NCBI GenBank assembly: GCA_038087035.1
Contig: CP051187.1
Coordinates: 5,586,001-5,650,000, forward strand
Direction: 5' to 3'
DNA length: 64,000 nucleotides
Origin: Gloeotrichia echinulata CP02
Lineage (GTDB): Bacteria; Cyanobacteriota; Cyanobacteriia; Cyanobacteriales; Nostocaceae
Within the stretch, counting starts at the first letter, position 1. Every line of letters begins with the position of its first letter. The translations under genes were made by a program, and so were the position numbers. Under the pieces are notes generated by a model, which saw nothing but the letters and a program-made list of their open reading frames with translations, did not search any database and was not told where the DNA came from. Shown here piece after piece: positions 27,541 through 37,531 of the stretch.

Positions 27541-27934
27541 AGTTCACCTAAGATCTGTTGCCAAAGCTTTTTTTAATCTTCTGTAATATTGTTGACACTC
27601 ACCTGATTACAAGTCAAGTGATTCTTGGTTCCACGAGGATGCTGGCTTTAATAGGACGCATCCAACCAAAGCATAGGCATCTTCTCCCCAAGCGTAAATT
27701 CCCCAGTGTCCCTAGGTACTCTTACTATTTTTGGTGTTGGTCTGGTTTCGTAGGCTACTCAATCTTGAGATTGGTTTACGCAGTATTTCGATAGGAAATA
27801 CTGTTTGCGTTGCTTACTTATCCTTGATTACATTACAATACCATAATAGAGACTATTGAAAACTTGCTTTACCAGAGCAGGACACTGAATTCACAGTGGT
27901 TTCTTGCAATTATTTTATAAACAATACCTCAACT
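27541..27934. promoter_or_regulatory. Divergent psbH-psbN intergenic region
   Basis: 394 bp between the two starts, presumably holding both promoters. A 78-codon frame inside has no homology that I recognise and is not called. Confidence 0.5.
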
Positions 27935-28066
27935 ATGGAATCCGCAACAGTTCTTATCATTTCCGTCGCCGCCGTGGTGACAGCTATTACTGGGTTTGCG
28001 ATTTATACTTCTTTTGGACCGCCTAGTAAGGAATTGGCTGATCCATATGAAGATCACGAAGATTAG
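27935..28066 (+). CDS. psbN: PsbN, photosystem II assembly protein (43 aa)
   Basis: ATG at 27935, TAG at 28064-28066. The product begins MESATVLIISVAAVVT, has one membrane helix and ends GPPSKELADPYEDHED, the conserved PsbN tail. PsbN is not a PSII subunit but is required for assembly and repair of the reaction centre in chloroplasts. Standard family length. Heptamer repeats begin directly after the stop. Confidence 0.95.
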   Translation: MESATVLIISVAAVVTAITGFAIYTSFGPPSKELADPYEDHED

Positions 28067-28071
28067 AACAT

Positions 28072-28197
28072 CAGGTCAAGGGTCAAGGGTCAAGGGTCAA
28101 GGGTCAAGGGTCAAGGGTCAAGGGTCAAAAAAACTCATAACTCATAACTCATTACTCATTACTCATAACTCATTACTCATAACTCATTACTCATTTG
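28072..28197. repeat. Heptanucleotide repeats (STRR)
   Basis: About eight units of GGTCAAG followed by CATAACT/CATTACT heptamers, directly between the psbN stop and the convergent mannosidase stop. Confidence 0.93.
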
Positions 28198-28202
28198 ACA
28201 AC

Positions 28203-31200
28203 TCACCTAAGTTTGAAAGTGCCAATTTTCCAAGGCTGTAGAGTAAAGATTTGTTGCTCAGATAATAATTCTGTAGTAGCAGAGGAATGCTCCAACAAAT
28301 CTACTGGATCTCCCAAAGTCAATCCTAAATCACTTTGCAAAAATAACTCGGCTGTTTCTCCATGACATTCATAACACCGGAGGATTACCTGTTTTGGTTC
28401 ATCCTCTGCTAGTTTGAGTGCCATCAAGATTAAATTATCAGCTGATAAATTGAGGAAACTAAAACTCTGTGGAGTGCTGAGTTGTGACTGCACAGTTGAG
28501 GGTGGATTGACTATTATTTGTAGGGGGATATTTAATTCATATCCACGCTTTACTGTATGGGCTGATTCCCAAGTACTCGCATGGGGATACAAAGCATAGG
28601 TAAATTCATGCCAGCCTTTATCTGCCTCCGGGTCAGGCCACTGAGGACTGCGTAATAAAGTCAGGCGTAGTTGATTTGGTTGACTGTCGTAACCGTATTT
28701 ACAATCATTTAGCAAACTTACACCATATATACCTTGCTCTGTCTCTTGTGTCAAGTCAGCCCAACGTAATGCCGGTACTTCCCATTTTGCTTGTTCTGCG
28801 GGGGTTTGGGGTTTAGTTGGACGGCGAATCGCTCCACAGGGAATTTCATAGGTAGCAAAGTCTGCAGCGATGTTGAGCGGAAAGGCTGCTTTGACTAGCA
28901 CTTGACTTTCTTGCCAATTTACTGTATTGGCGATTGTCAACAGCGGTACACCGACTTGGAGAATGTAATCTTGGCAAAATTCCGAATTACCCAACAAACG
29001 TACCACGCGCACACGACTTTGCACTGGGCCTTGTTCTAACCACTGAATAGATTTGAGAGTTGTTGGGGGTAAAGGATGCTGGGTGTAATTGGGGTCAATA
29101 TTCCAAGCATCCCAATATTGACCGCTGTCTTTCCAAGCTTGTAGTTGATTACCCGCACCATTCAACACTTCTCGTTGATGGGTTTTGTCAAAAACACTCG
29201 ATAAATCTCCAGTTTCAGGATTAATTAGAACCCGGAGGAATTCATTTTCGAGAATCCAGTCAGGGGGAAGAGGGGGTGAGGGGGGGAGTGAGGAGGTGGG
29301 GGAAAGCCAAAAAAGGCGATAACCTACGGGTGGGATATTACTGGCGAGAAAAAGTAGGGTTGATGGTTCAGATAATTGAGATCTGAGTTGATTTCCCGAA
29401 ATATCGGAAATCAGCCATTGTTGATTAACTGTAGCTGGTGTGGGTAAGGTGAGTGCGACTACCTCAGAACGCTGCCAATTGAGTGAATTGAAAATTAGAA
29501 CAGGTACACTATCAGGATGTGGTGGTTCTGGTAAATTGATGTGGGAGGCGATCGCTAACAGTGATTCAAGCAATATTTTGGTTCCCACTTGTTGGACTTG
29601 CTGCCACTGGGGTAAGGCATCCTGGTAAACTTGGGTAATTGAAGAACCAGGCAAAATATCATGAAACTGGTTAAATAATACTTGTTTCCAGGCTGTTTCG
29701 ATTTCCGCTTGGGGATATATCGCCCCATAACCAATTGTTGCCAAAGTAGCAAATAATTCAGCTTGGTACAACAAATTTTCACATTGCCGATTCCAGCGTT
29801 TTTGGTCTGCGTGAGTAGTATAGCAACCGCGATGGAATTCTAGATAGAGTTCGTCTTCCCATGTGGGGAGAGGAGGGGAGTTGTCTTTGATGTGATGTAA
29901 ATATTTTTCGGCGGTGGTAAATTCGAGCTTAGGGAATATAGACGAATTTTGCCAGCGTTGGGCGATTTCTAACATATCACGGGTAGGACCGCCGCCGTGG
30001 TCGCCGACACCGGGAAGCCAGAGGGCGTCTGTTATACTAGTTTTGCTTTGCCAATCTAAGGCGTAACTTACCATTTTAACCGGGTCGATGCTTTCGCCGA
30101 TAGGTGCCGACATAAAACTAAATATTTCACTGCCATCAGGCGATCGCCACCAAAAAGCATCATAATCAAACTTAGTAGTATCGTTCCACCGCAACTTTTG
30201 GGTGACAAAATACTCAATCCCAGCGTTAACAAAAAACTGGGGTAAAGTCGCACAGAAACCAAAAGTATCAGGAACCCAGACAACAGGGGAAAGCTTACCG
30301 AATTTTGCTTGAGTATAACGCTGACCATACAATAGTTGACGGACAATCGATTCACCAGCAATTAAATTCAGTTCTGGCTCCACCCAAAAACCACCGACAA
30401 CTTCCCAACGTCCAGCAGCTACCGCTTGTTGAATCGCCTGAAATAAATCTGGGCGATATTCTTCAATCCAAGCATAAAGCGCCGGCGTTGAATGACAAAA
30501 AATCAATTCCGGAAAATCTGCTTGTAGCTTCAGCGCCGATGCAAAAGTGCATTGTGCAGCATTCCAAGTTTCACTGACAGGCCATAACCATGCTAAATCT
30601 AAGTGAGCATGACCCAATAAATAAATTTTAGATTGAAAATTGCCCATAGACAACAATAAACGCCGCAGATCCAACAGAGTTTTTTCCCACTCAGACTCTG
30701 TGTGGTTGATTACCTCCCCCACACCCGTAGCCAAAACATCCAACATCTGTGGCGCAAACCTTTGTAAATAAAGCTGGATCACAGCTAACTCATCAGCCAC
30801 AAAACCCGGATCGGGACGATTATAATCAGTAGATTCGTAAACTAGAAGCGATCGCACCAAAGCACCATCATCATGTCCCGGACTCACCAGCCGCAAAGCT
30901 ATAATAAATTCTTCCCCCGGCGTTACCTCTTGACTCAGAAGCACTCTGGGTGAACAATCAAATAAATCGCCCTCAAGTACTAATTCCCCATTCACATAAA
31001 TTTTGGCAGAATCTGCCCACCACAACAGCGCTAACCGCAAAGACAATCCAGCCAAGGGATAACCTTGTAAATCCTGGGGAACTACAAATTTTTGCACCAC
31101 CCACAGGACTTTTTTTCCCTTTGTCCAAGCAATATTTCCTTTGGTGTTTAGCTTAACAGGTGTCCACAGTGACGATTCATCAGCCAAAATATCCGTAATA

Positions 31201-31298
31201 TCCCTGTCAAACTCCTGATATACCCAACTAGACTGGATATTAAGTTGACAACAACAGCGCAGTTTTTCAATTGCTTCCAAAATGAATTGAGGGGTCAT
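28203..31298 (-). CDS. GH38-family alpha-mannosidase (1031 aa)
   Basis: Domain order of bacterial GH38 enzymes: N-terminal jelly-roll region (about 1-210, with AWTKGKKVLWVVQKFVVP), catalytic barrel from GHAHLDLAWLWPVSET (metal-binding HxD) through VPDTFGFCATLPQF (nucleophile Asp) and PGVGDHGGGPTRD, a helical linker, then beta domains to the C-terminus. It hydrolyses alpha-mannosides; the in vivo substrate is unknown. No signal peptide is evident, so probably cytosolic. A proline/serine-rich insert (PTSSLPPSPPLPPD) near residue 680 looks like low-complexity gain. Read alone. Confidence 0.93.
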   Translation of the reverse strand: MTPQFILEAIEKLRCCCQLNIQSSWVYQEFDRDITDILADESSLWTPVKLNTKGNIAWTKGKKVLWVVQKFVVPQDLQGYPLAGLSLRLALLWWADSAKIYVNGELVLEGDLFDCSPRVLLSQEVTPGEEFIIALRLVSPGHDDGALVRSLLVYESTDYNRPDPGFVADELAVIQLYLQRFAPQMLDVLATGVGEVINHTESEWEKTLLDLRRLLLSMGNFQSKIYLLGHAHLDLAWLWPVSETWNAAQCTFASALKLQADFPELIFCHSTPALYAWIEEYRPDLFQAIQQAVAAGRWEVVGGFWVEPELNLIAGESIVRQLLYGQRYTQAKFGKLSPVVWVPDTFGFCATLPQFFVNAGIEYFVTQKLRWNDTTKFDYDAFWWRSPDGSEIFSFMSAPIGESIDPVKMVSYALDWQSKTSITDALWLPGVGDHGGGPTRDMLEIAQRWQNSSIFPKLEFTTAEKYLHHIKDNSPPLPTWEDELYLEFHRGCYTTHADQKRWNRQCENLLYQAELFATLATIGYGAIYPQAEIETAWKQVLFNQFHDILPGSSITQVYQDALPQWQQVQQVGTKILLESLLAIASHINLPEPPHPDSVPVLIFNSLNWQRSEVVALTLPTPATVNQQWLISDISGNQLRSQLSEPSTLLFLASNIPPVGYRLFWLSPTSSLPPSPPLPPDWILENEFLRVLINPETGDLSSVFDKTHQREVLNGAGNQLQAWKDSGQYWDAWNIDPNYTQHPLPPTTLKSIQWLEQGPVQSRVRVVRLLGNSEFCQDYILQVGVPLLTIANTVNWQESQVLVKAAFPLNIAADFATYEIPCGAIRRPTKPQTPAEQAKWEVPALRWADLTQETEQGIYGVSLLNDCKYGYDSQPNQLRLTLLRSPQWPDPEADKGWHEFTYALYPHASTWESAHTVKRGYELNIPLQIIVNPPSTVQSQLSTPQSFSFLNLSADNLILMALKLAEDEPKQVILRCYECHGETAELFLQSDLGLTLGDPVDLLEHSSATTELLSEQQIFTLQPWKIGTFKLR

Positions 31299-31403
31299 AT
31301 TTTCGCTAATATCAGGGGACTTACGATAATTAACAGTTTGTCGTTGTTATTGTTTGGCGGGAGTTTCTCAACTCAACAAAGGTTAAACTAAAAAATCACT
31401 ACC

Positions 31404-32987
31404 ATGTCTTCTGGTTACTCTGGTCGTTATCAAAGCAGACTATTTAACTTCATCCACCAACAATCCCGGCGGTTGACAGAACAATGGGAACACACATTTC
31501 GACAAGTGCAAGTTGGCACTCGGTGGGGTGTCGAGGTAATATTTTACCCTATGTACCTACTGTTCCACTCAGTTCAATCAGTTGGAAAACAACTGTATAC
31601 CAAAGAACCACAAACTAGGTTAGAGTTAGAACCGGAAACTCCCCCAACTGCTGACACCCCGATTCAGCATGTATTAGAGGATGTTAAAAATTTACCACCC
31701 CAGGAAACCTCTGTACGATTAAATCCCTTAACTTTCTTTGGGTCTTTGTGGTCAAAAATTTTTCCCCAGCACCCGTCAACACCTATTCTAGTTAATCCAG
31801 ATGACGATGCACTCAAAGTCCATCATCCAGTAGTGCGGGGAATTGCGACAAATCTACTGAATCGCAATTTGGTACTCGTCAACGCCGATAATGAAATTCT
31901 AGATATTTTGACACTCCAACAGCAGAAAATATTAGAAGACAAAATTATTCGTGAAATTGGTAAATACTGGGGTGACTTGCAATTTTTCTCAAATAAAAAA
32001 GAAACAGAGATATTACCGGAAATCAACCGATTATTAGCAAAGCTGACTGGTGAAAAGCCACAAAATATAGCTACAATAGCATCAGAGACAATAACATCTG
32101 AAGAATTTGCATCTCAATATTTATTGAAGTCAAACAGAGCATTAGGATTTTTAGACGCAGTAGTCGCGAATTTAGAATTCAAGGCTTTAGTCCCTCTGAA
32201 ACAACATAGCCAAAAAATTATCCGAGTTGCTCAAACGCAATTAGATATATTTATTTATGGAAAAGAACAGTTAGCCGCTAGAGGACAAATTGCAGTTAAT
32301 AATAATGCTTTAGAAACTCAAGACATGAATTTTCAAGCCTTGATTGCTGCAGCTATAAATTACTTTTTTGGAGATGGAACTAATAAAAAGCTCCAATCAA
32401 AATATCCAGATATAAAATCACAAGATAAAAGATTACCCCATCATCCTTCCCAGACTTTACCCAGCAGCAATCAGTTAGAGAAAGATGATTTAACAGCAGC
32501 AGATACTTGGCTATCATTTAATGATTTGTTTGCTGACGCCGAAACACAGACTGACAAGCCAATTCGACCCTCTCTAACAGAAAATTATACCCAAGTCTCC
32601 AGCCCATTAGTAACACATCCAGCGCCAAAAGATTTGATTGTCAAACAATCAAAATCAAAATCTGGTTTGGTACAACAGAAAAAACCACGCCGTCATCTCA
32701 CATCTACCCACAAAAAATCTGCAAAAGTTGTCTCTAGTAAGGTAACAACATCTAGCATTTCTCAATCTGAAAGTAAGAATCATCAGGAGGAAATTAGCCA
32801 GAAAATAAGTCAAAATCCTCAATTTGAAGCAACGTCAGACTGGATAGAAACCAAAGCAACATCAATGGGATATGAAAAGCATATTTTAGAGCAAATTCTG
32901 GAATGGCTCGATAGTGCTATGCTTTGGCTGGAAGCAAAAATTGTCAAGATTTTTCAGTTTGTACACCAGATTTGGCGAGGTAAGTAG
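31404..32987 (+). CDS. Unrecognised cyanobacterial-type protein (527 aa)
   Basis: No known domain recognised. The N-terminal 65 residues are aromatic and basic (FNFIHQQSRRLTEQWEHTF, then WGVEVIFYPMYLLFHSVQSVG), suggesting an amphipathic or membrane-touching segment. A central region (about 130-310) looks like a folded alpha/beta domain. Residues about 330-480 are low-complexity, Ser/Lys/Gln-rich and probably disordered. The last 40 residues (WLDSAMLWLEAKIVKIFQF) form a Trp-rich amphipathic helix. The frame is long, with codon use like the neighbours, so it is a real gene. Function unknown. Confidence 0.8.
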   Translation: MSSGYSGRYQSRLFNFIHQQSRRLTEQWEHTFRQVQVGTRWGVEVIFYPMYLLFHSVQSVGKQLYTKEPQTRLELEPETPPTADTPIQHVLEDVKNLPPQETSVRLNPLTFFGSLWSKIFPQHPSTPILVNPDDDALKVHHPVVRGIATNLLNRNLVLVNADNEILDILTLQQQKILEDKIIREIGKYWGDLQFFSNKKETEILPEINRLLAKLTGEKPQNIATIASETITSEEFASQYLLKSNRALGFLDAVVANLEFKALVPLKQHSQKIIRVAQTQLDIFIYGKEQLAARGQIAVNNNALETQDMNFQALIAAAINYFFGDGTNKKLQSKYPDIKSQDKRLPHHPSQTLPSSNQLEKDDLTAADTWLSFNDLFADAETQTDKPIRPSLTENYTQVSSPLVTHPAPKDLIVKQSKSKSGLVQQKKPRRHLTSTHKKSAKVVSSKVTTSSISQSESKNHQEEISQKISQNPQFEATSDWIETKATSMGYEKHILEQILEWLDSAMLWLEAKIVKIFQFVHQIWRGK

Positions 32988-33042
32988 CCTTCATTAAACT
33001 AGTACATCAGTACCATACAAACAAGAGACTGATACCGCTGTG

Positions 33043-33141
33043 TGTAATTCGTAATTCGTAATTTCCCCAATCCCTGGTCACTGAGCGGAGCCGTTCGCGT
33101 AGCGTCTCGCAGAGAAGTGCAATCCCCAGTCTTTATTTGTG
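33043..33141. repeat. Composite repeat of the recJ-insertion type
   Basis: GTAATTCGTAATTCGTAATT followed by TCACTGAGCGGAGCCGTTCG, CGTAGCGTCTCGCAGAGAAG and TGCAATCCCCAG. The same modules are found inside recJ at 50057-50311 and around 51760-51870. Confidence 0.75.
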
Positions 33142-33231
33142 AATTGTTGAAAACTTTTGGTGGTTTTGTTAGTGAAAATTCTGGTTTACTGTAAATACTT
33201 CAATTTCAAAAATCCACTAGACAAACCAAAA

Positions 33232-33465
33232 ATGGAAACATTTGTGGTGAACTTACCTCAAATCCCCAAAATAGGGGAAACAATTGTGGTTGAGAGAATG
33301 TCACCCACGAAGCAGTTTGTGATTATTTTTGAGTACATTGTTACTGTAGTACAATTTAATGCATCTAGGGAATCGGGTGATTTAGCAGATGCTAGGGTCA
33401 ACGCATGTTTAAACCACTGTTGGGAGGGGACATCGAATTTCAAAGTTACGAACTTTTTAGAGTAA
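33232..33465 (+). CDS. Uncharacterised small protein (77 aa)
   Basis: From the ATG at 33232: METFVVNLPQIPKIGETIVV, then a middle strand region and a C-terminal part with CLNHCWEGT. An upstream start at 33157 exists, but the added residues look like random AT-rich DNA. No family recognised. Confidence 0.4.
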   Translation: METFVVNLPQIPKIGETIVVERMSPTKQFVIIFEYIVTVVQFNASRESGDLADARVNACLNHCWEGTSNFKVTNFLE

Positions 33466-33789
33466 TACTGCTACCCCTTGAAGGATACCGCTGGGGAATA
33501 GGGGTTAACACCGATTTTATCGCCTATGTGAGGACAATTATGGGTAGGGGCGCAAGGCCTTGCGCCCCCGAAGATCATTAAACGACGCCAAAAACCTTAA
33601 TTTTCGCGGGCGATGAGGGGTTAAACCTACCATTCTATGGTATCCGAGAAGTACTGGGGGAGCAAGGCCTAGATCCCCTAAAAAGCTGACTGAATATATA
33701 TTTTTTCTGCAAAATAGCAGCATTTTTGCCTAAAATGTTACGCTAATCAGCTATTACAATGCTGGCAAAAGACGTAAAATAGCAAACTT
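33466..33789. other. Intergenic region with GC palindrome
   Basis: No gene. It holds a GC palindrome at 33543-33567 and a hairpin-prone GCAAGGCCTAGATCCCC stretch near 33662. It precedes the hydrolase gene. Confidence 0.7.
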
Positions 33790-34662
33790 ATGATTTATCA
33801 TGGTGAAAGCACTTTTAAGGGTGTAGGCGGGCTTGACCTGTATTACCAAAGCTGGCAACCAGAAGGTCAAGTACGGGCTATATTAGCCATTGTGCATGGA
33901 CTCGGAGCGCACAGCGGACGATACGGTAATGTGGTTCAGCAATTAATACCTAAGCAATATGCTGTCTATGGCTTGGATTTGCGCGGTCATGGTCGCTCAC
34001 CAGGTCAGCGAGGCTATATTAATGCTTGGAGTGAGTTTCGCGAAGACCTACAAGCCTTCCTCAAGTTGATTCAGTCCCAGCACCCAGGATGCCCAATTTT
34101 TGTTTTGGGTCATAGCTTAGGGGCGGTGGTTGTCTTCGATTATGTCCTGCGCTATCCCCAAGAAGCAACCGTACTGCAAGGTGTAATTGCTTTAGCTCCA
34201 GCGATAGGTAAGGTGGGAGTTTCCCCCATGCGGTTGTTATTGGGAAAAATGCTCTCTGGTGTGTGTCCGCGTTTCACACTGAATACAGGTCTTGACCTCA
34301 GTGCTGCTTCACGGGATGAGAAGATTTTAACCGTCTACGCCCAAGATCCCCTACGCCATACCCGCGCCAGTGCGCGTTTGGCGACAGAATTCTTGGACAC
34401 TGTGGCTTGGATTCATGCCCATGTCGCTGATTGGCAATTGCCATTACTGATTCTCCACGGTGGAGCAGACAGAGTGGCTTTACCTGAAAGCAGCAACATA
34501 TTCTACCAACGGATACCAAGTGTAGATAAGCTGCGAGTGGAATATCCCCAATCTTATCACGAACTGCAGAATGATATCAATTACCAACAGGTGCTGGCTG
34601 ACCTGGAAGATTGGCTGCACAGCCACCTAGCACCTAGCTTAAAAATAGGTAACAGGGAATAG
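33790..34662 (+). CDS. Monoacylglycerol-lipase-like alpha/beta hydrolase
   Basis: 290 residues. Serine aminopeptidase S33/Hydrolase_4 type: oxyanion motif VHGLGAHSGRY (35-45), LDLRGHGRSPGQRG, nucleophile elbow GHSLGA with Ser109, acid in LHGGADRVALP and His in SYHELQND. This arrangement is characteristic of monoglyceride lipase/lysophospholipase-like enzymes that cleave acyl esters. No signal peptide. Substrate inferred from the family only. Read alone. Confidence 0.9.
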   Translation: MIYHGESTFKGVGGLDLYYQSWQPEGQVRAILAIVHGLGAHSGRYGNVVQQLIPKQYAVYGLDLRGHGRSPGQRGYINAWSEFREDLQAFLKLIQSQHPGCPIFVLGHSLGAVVVFDYVLRYPQEATVLQGVIALAPAIGKVGVSPMRLLLGKMLSGVCPRFTLNTGLDLSAASRDEKILTVYAQDPLRHTRASARLATEFLDTVAWIHAHVADWQLPLLILHGGADRVALPESSNIFYQRIPSVDKLRVEYPQSYHELQNDINYQQVLADLEDWLHSHLAPSLKIGNRE

Positions 34663-35440
34663 GGACTGGGGATTGGGGACTGTTGGAGCCGACTCCCTCA
34701 TTCGTGGCGTTTTGGTTCCTACTTGCGCGTGGCTAACCCCACACTGCGCGAATAGCGCTAAAGCGCAACTACGAACGATAGACTTTATTTTCATTTCGTC
34801 ACGAACTTGTGCAATCCTATACTGATATCTATAACTGATCAAAAACCCATGTCAACACTCAGTATTTATCCTGGTCTCACTGTAGATATCTGTGATTATG
34901 CTGCAAAATTATACCAAGTTTCTGAGTGAAAGAAAATATCAGAAATTACTTTTGAGGATATGAGCATTAAGGCGGGTAATTGATGCGCCATAGCCTTTTC
35001 CATCCCTCAAGCGAAAATTTTTAAATTTTAACTGCCAATAAAAGTTGATAATATTTATGAGAAAATTGCAAAAATTGTCAGTTAAGTCCAGATTGATGGT
35101 GGTCATCCCTTCAAAGTTCGGCTAAACTGGGTTTATTTCAATTTGATCAGGGCAATTAACTACTTGGGGGAAAGATTGTCCGCTATCGCTTTATTGAATG
35201 ATTAATTCGGAGATTGGCTTGAACAGCAAATATGTCAAGTGTAGTGCGCCATTTGAAGATTTATTAGGGGCAGGTATGTACCATACCCCTAATGCTTTAA
35301 AAGTTACAACACTGATAACTCATCGCTGTTGACTACTAATTTTAGATTTGATTTTAGATTTAAGATTTTTTTGGTCAATCCCAAATCTATGTATCAAAAA
35401 TCTAAAATTATCAAACTAAAATTAGTCAAATCTACGTATT
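34663..35440. other. Gene-poor region
   Basis: 778 bp with no supported gene. It holds a partial TAGCGCTAAAGCGCAACTACG repeat near 34754-34775, and a 26-codon frame (34849-34929) followed in frame after TGA by 17 more codons, possibly a decayed gene. An inverted AAATC(T)-rich stretch near 35340-35430 precedes the ndhM stop. Confidence 0.6.
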
Positions 35441-35791
35441 TTATTCAGCTGCAACTTGGGGTAATCCCATACTGTAGTTGGTGACGCGGCACGATAGATT
35501 GTAACTAACTTCGCCTTTTTGCAGGAGCGATCGTAAATAATGCTCCAAGTCTGAGCCAATGCGGCGTAAGTTGTAGTCTGTTAGGTCTGCACCACTAGAT
35601 GCTTCTACTAATTCATCAAACTTGTGATAAATCTTTTGCAGTGCATCTTCATTCCAGTTGAATTCGTTGTCTGGGTCCACGTCTAAGGTTAAGACTTGAT
35701 TGTTGGGAACCAGTTCGCCATCCCGGTCTATTTCAGCCGCAAAAATGCGAATATGTCGGGTTGTGGACTTGAGCAGCGTCGCGTTGTCCAT
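35441..35791 (-). CDS. ndhM: NAD(P)H-quinone oxidoreductase subunit M
   Basis: 116 residues starting MDNATLLKSTTRHIRIFAAE and containing NNQVLTLDVDPDNEFNW and LRRIGSDLEHYLRSLLQ, the NdhM pattern. NdhM is an oxygenic-photosynthesis-specific subunit of the NDH-1 complex in cyclic electron flow and respiration, at the stromal/cytosolic side of the thylakoid. Monocistronic. Start chosen at the family N-terminus. Confidence 0.95.
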   Translation of the reverse strand: MDNATLLKSTTRHIRIFAAEIDRDGELVPNNQVLTLDVDPDNEFNWNEDALQKIYHKFDELVEASSGADLTDYNLRRIGSDLEHYLRSLLQKGEVSYNLSCRVTNYSMGLPQVAAE

Positions 35792-36702
35792 AAAAGGGTG
35801 TAAGATTTGGGTTGATTAAACTGAAATCATTGTAAACGCTATGCTTAAGCTTGAATGCCTCAAACGATCAGGAATCATACCTGTCATCGAGGCATAAGCA
35901 GAAAAAGCCATCTGCGTCAACAAATTAATGATTTTCAAAATCAATGGTGACGTTGCTAGCATCTAAGGCAAAATGGGTTTATTCTGTGAACAACCACAGT
36001 TGAGCTTTTTTGCTGGGGCAATCAGAGGGTAGATTGTTTTTATTTCTGGCGGAACCACGAGTTTGCTGTAGCTGTCAGTTAATCATGACAAAGCTTGGCT
36101 ATCGATTTGTTCGTACTCGTCAAGTCCAGAAAACATCAGGGTAGGGTAGTTGACTGTCACAAGTGTAATAAGTATTGTCGATGCCTCAGTTATTTGTCGG
36201 CAGCAAAATTCCGTGTTTGATAACTTTGCTCAACAAAATCTCCTGAATTTTCTGATGAAAAAATGTACATCTCGTAAATTTACGCAAATATGTCTAAACT
36301 ACGTCTGGCTTTCATGAAAAAAAAAGAAGCAGCGTTTTTACTTACGTATAAATACGATAATGTAAGTAAAAACTCAAACTGTTATTGACGTCTAGATAAA
36401 GTTGATGTAAAAACCTTTAAAAAGCTCACACAACTTCTTACAGAAACTTTATTGTATAGAATCTTAAAAACTGAATAATAGTTATGGCTTACTCGAACCA
36501 CCTTGGGTTCAGAAGACAACTTACTCAGTCAAAATTCTAACGTGAAACCAAAACACAGGAGGGACAAATGGAATACAAATGTGATGGATGAAGAACAATT
36601 CTTAATTCAAACACTTTGGATTCAAAAACAAATATAAAGAATTTTTGTAGGATATTTAGCTCCTCAACCTAACGACCACCAAGTAAAGGAATCTTCAAAA
36701 GT
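35792..36702. other. 900-bp intergenic region with an inverted repeat
   Basis: No gene supported. It includes a 12-bp perfect inverted repeat at 36334-36373 and a strong ribosome-binding-like ACAGGAGGG at 36556-36564 followed by a 7-codon frame (ATG at 36569). It probably carries the promoter and long leader of the 36703 gene. Confidence 0.6.
36334..36373. promoter_or_regulatory. 12-bp inverted repeat
   Basis: GTTTTTACTTAC and GTAAGTAAAAAC, perfectly complementary around a 16-nt AT-rich loop. Possible operator or transcript hairpin about 330 bp before the 36703 gene. Confidence 0.4.
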
Positions 36703-36984
36703 ATGAACTCCAAAGCCTTACCACGTCAGCTAAATAATATCGAAGTAGGTGTTTATGAGTGCGAATTACATCTCAAATTCCGGCTGATTGAGGAAAAAAG
36801 TCTCTTGAGCGATCGAGAGCAACTGTTACAGGTGCTGCTAGACGCTTTGACTGAAGGGTCTGACGATTTTCTCGAGACGTTACAAGCGTCTGTTAAGGCT
36901 CAGGAAATTTCTGAGTTTAAAGCCTCGCCACAAATGCGGCGTCAGCTGATGCGCTTACGTAATGTAGCCGAGAATAATCCATAA
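36703..36984 (+). CDS. Unrecognised small protein (93 aa)
   Basis: Begins MNSKALPRQLNNIEVGVYE, with an acidic helical body (LLSDREQLLQVLLDALTEGS) and a basic end (PQMRRQLMRLRNVAENNP). It looks like a small cytosolic, all-helical cyanobacterial protein; no domain is recognised. AAGGA lies 12-16 nt before the ATG. The long upstream leader suggests regulated expression. Codon use is normal, supporting a real gene. Confidence 0.7.
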   Translation: MNSKALPRQLNNIEVGVYECELHLKFRLIEEKSLLSDREQLLQVLLDALTEGSDDFLETLQASVKAQEISEFKASPQMRRQLMRLRNVAENNP

Positions 36985-37088
36985 TTAACTGTATAATCTC
37001 AGTAGTGGCAAATTGTAGATCTGGCGTACAATGGTAAATTTTTTAAATTTGTCCATTGGACTATTTGTTCTAACATTGAGTTGGCTTG

Positions 37089-37245
37089 TATAACCTAACC
37101 CCAAGGCTTGGAGCTTACCTGACTTTCCGAGAAGCCGAAGTAAGCGTTTACAGTAGCCCTCACGCTTTGCACTACGGACATATTGGGTGCCTACTAATGC
37201 AATAATTCCTGACTACCACGGCAGGTTACGGTTTTTTAAGTTTTA
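37089..37245 (+). ncRNA. Possible structured RNA (6S-like?), low confidence
   Basis: A GC-richer island between AT-rich DNA. TTGTTC (37065-37070) and TATAAC (37089-37094), 18 bp apart, could be a promoter. Paired segments: GCTTAC 37113/GTAAGC 37140, AAGCG/CGCTT, AGTAG/CTACT and outer TAACCT/AGGTTA. TTACGGTTTTTT follows. The loop contains TCCGAGAAGCC, a string also found in E. coli 6S RNA; this may be chance. No open frame covers it. Confidence 0.25.
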
Positions 37246-37484
37246 TATATCAGGGGAATACCTTTAACTAGGGTTTTAGTTCAATTTTCATTCGTATTTG
37301 GTTGGGTGCTTAACTACTACCGTTAAATATCTCAAGATCTTTAGCATTTCTCAATTGATGGTTCATGTTTTGAGATATTATAATGTTTAATTTAATACAT
37401 AGTGTTCCTTAACTCACATTCTGCCGAGACTTTTTCGAGTTAGTCGGTTCGGTTGAGTAAGGTAGATGGGGAACGGTTTTTTTT

Positions 37485-37514
37485 GTAGATGAACCGCTCC
37501 GCGTCTACTTTTTT
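37485..37514 (+). terminator. Intrinsic terminator
   Basis: GTAGATG/CGTCTAC stem (7 bp, one G-T) with a 10-nt loop and a run of six T. It would end a plus-strand transcript from the 36703 gene or the RNA candidate. Confidence 0.5.
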
Positions 37515-37531
37515 CAATCGCCACTCGCCTC

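Noticed and set aside
34849..34984. Short frames MSTLSIYPGLTVDICDY and a continuation after TGA
   Set aside because: Might be a dead gene, but too short to support.
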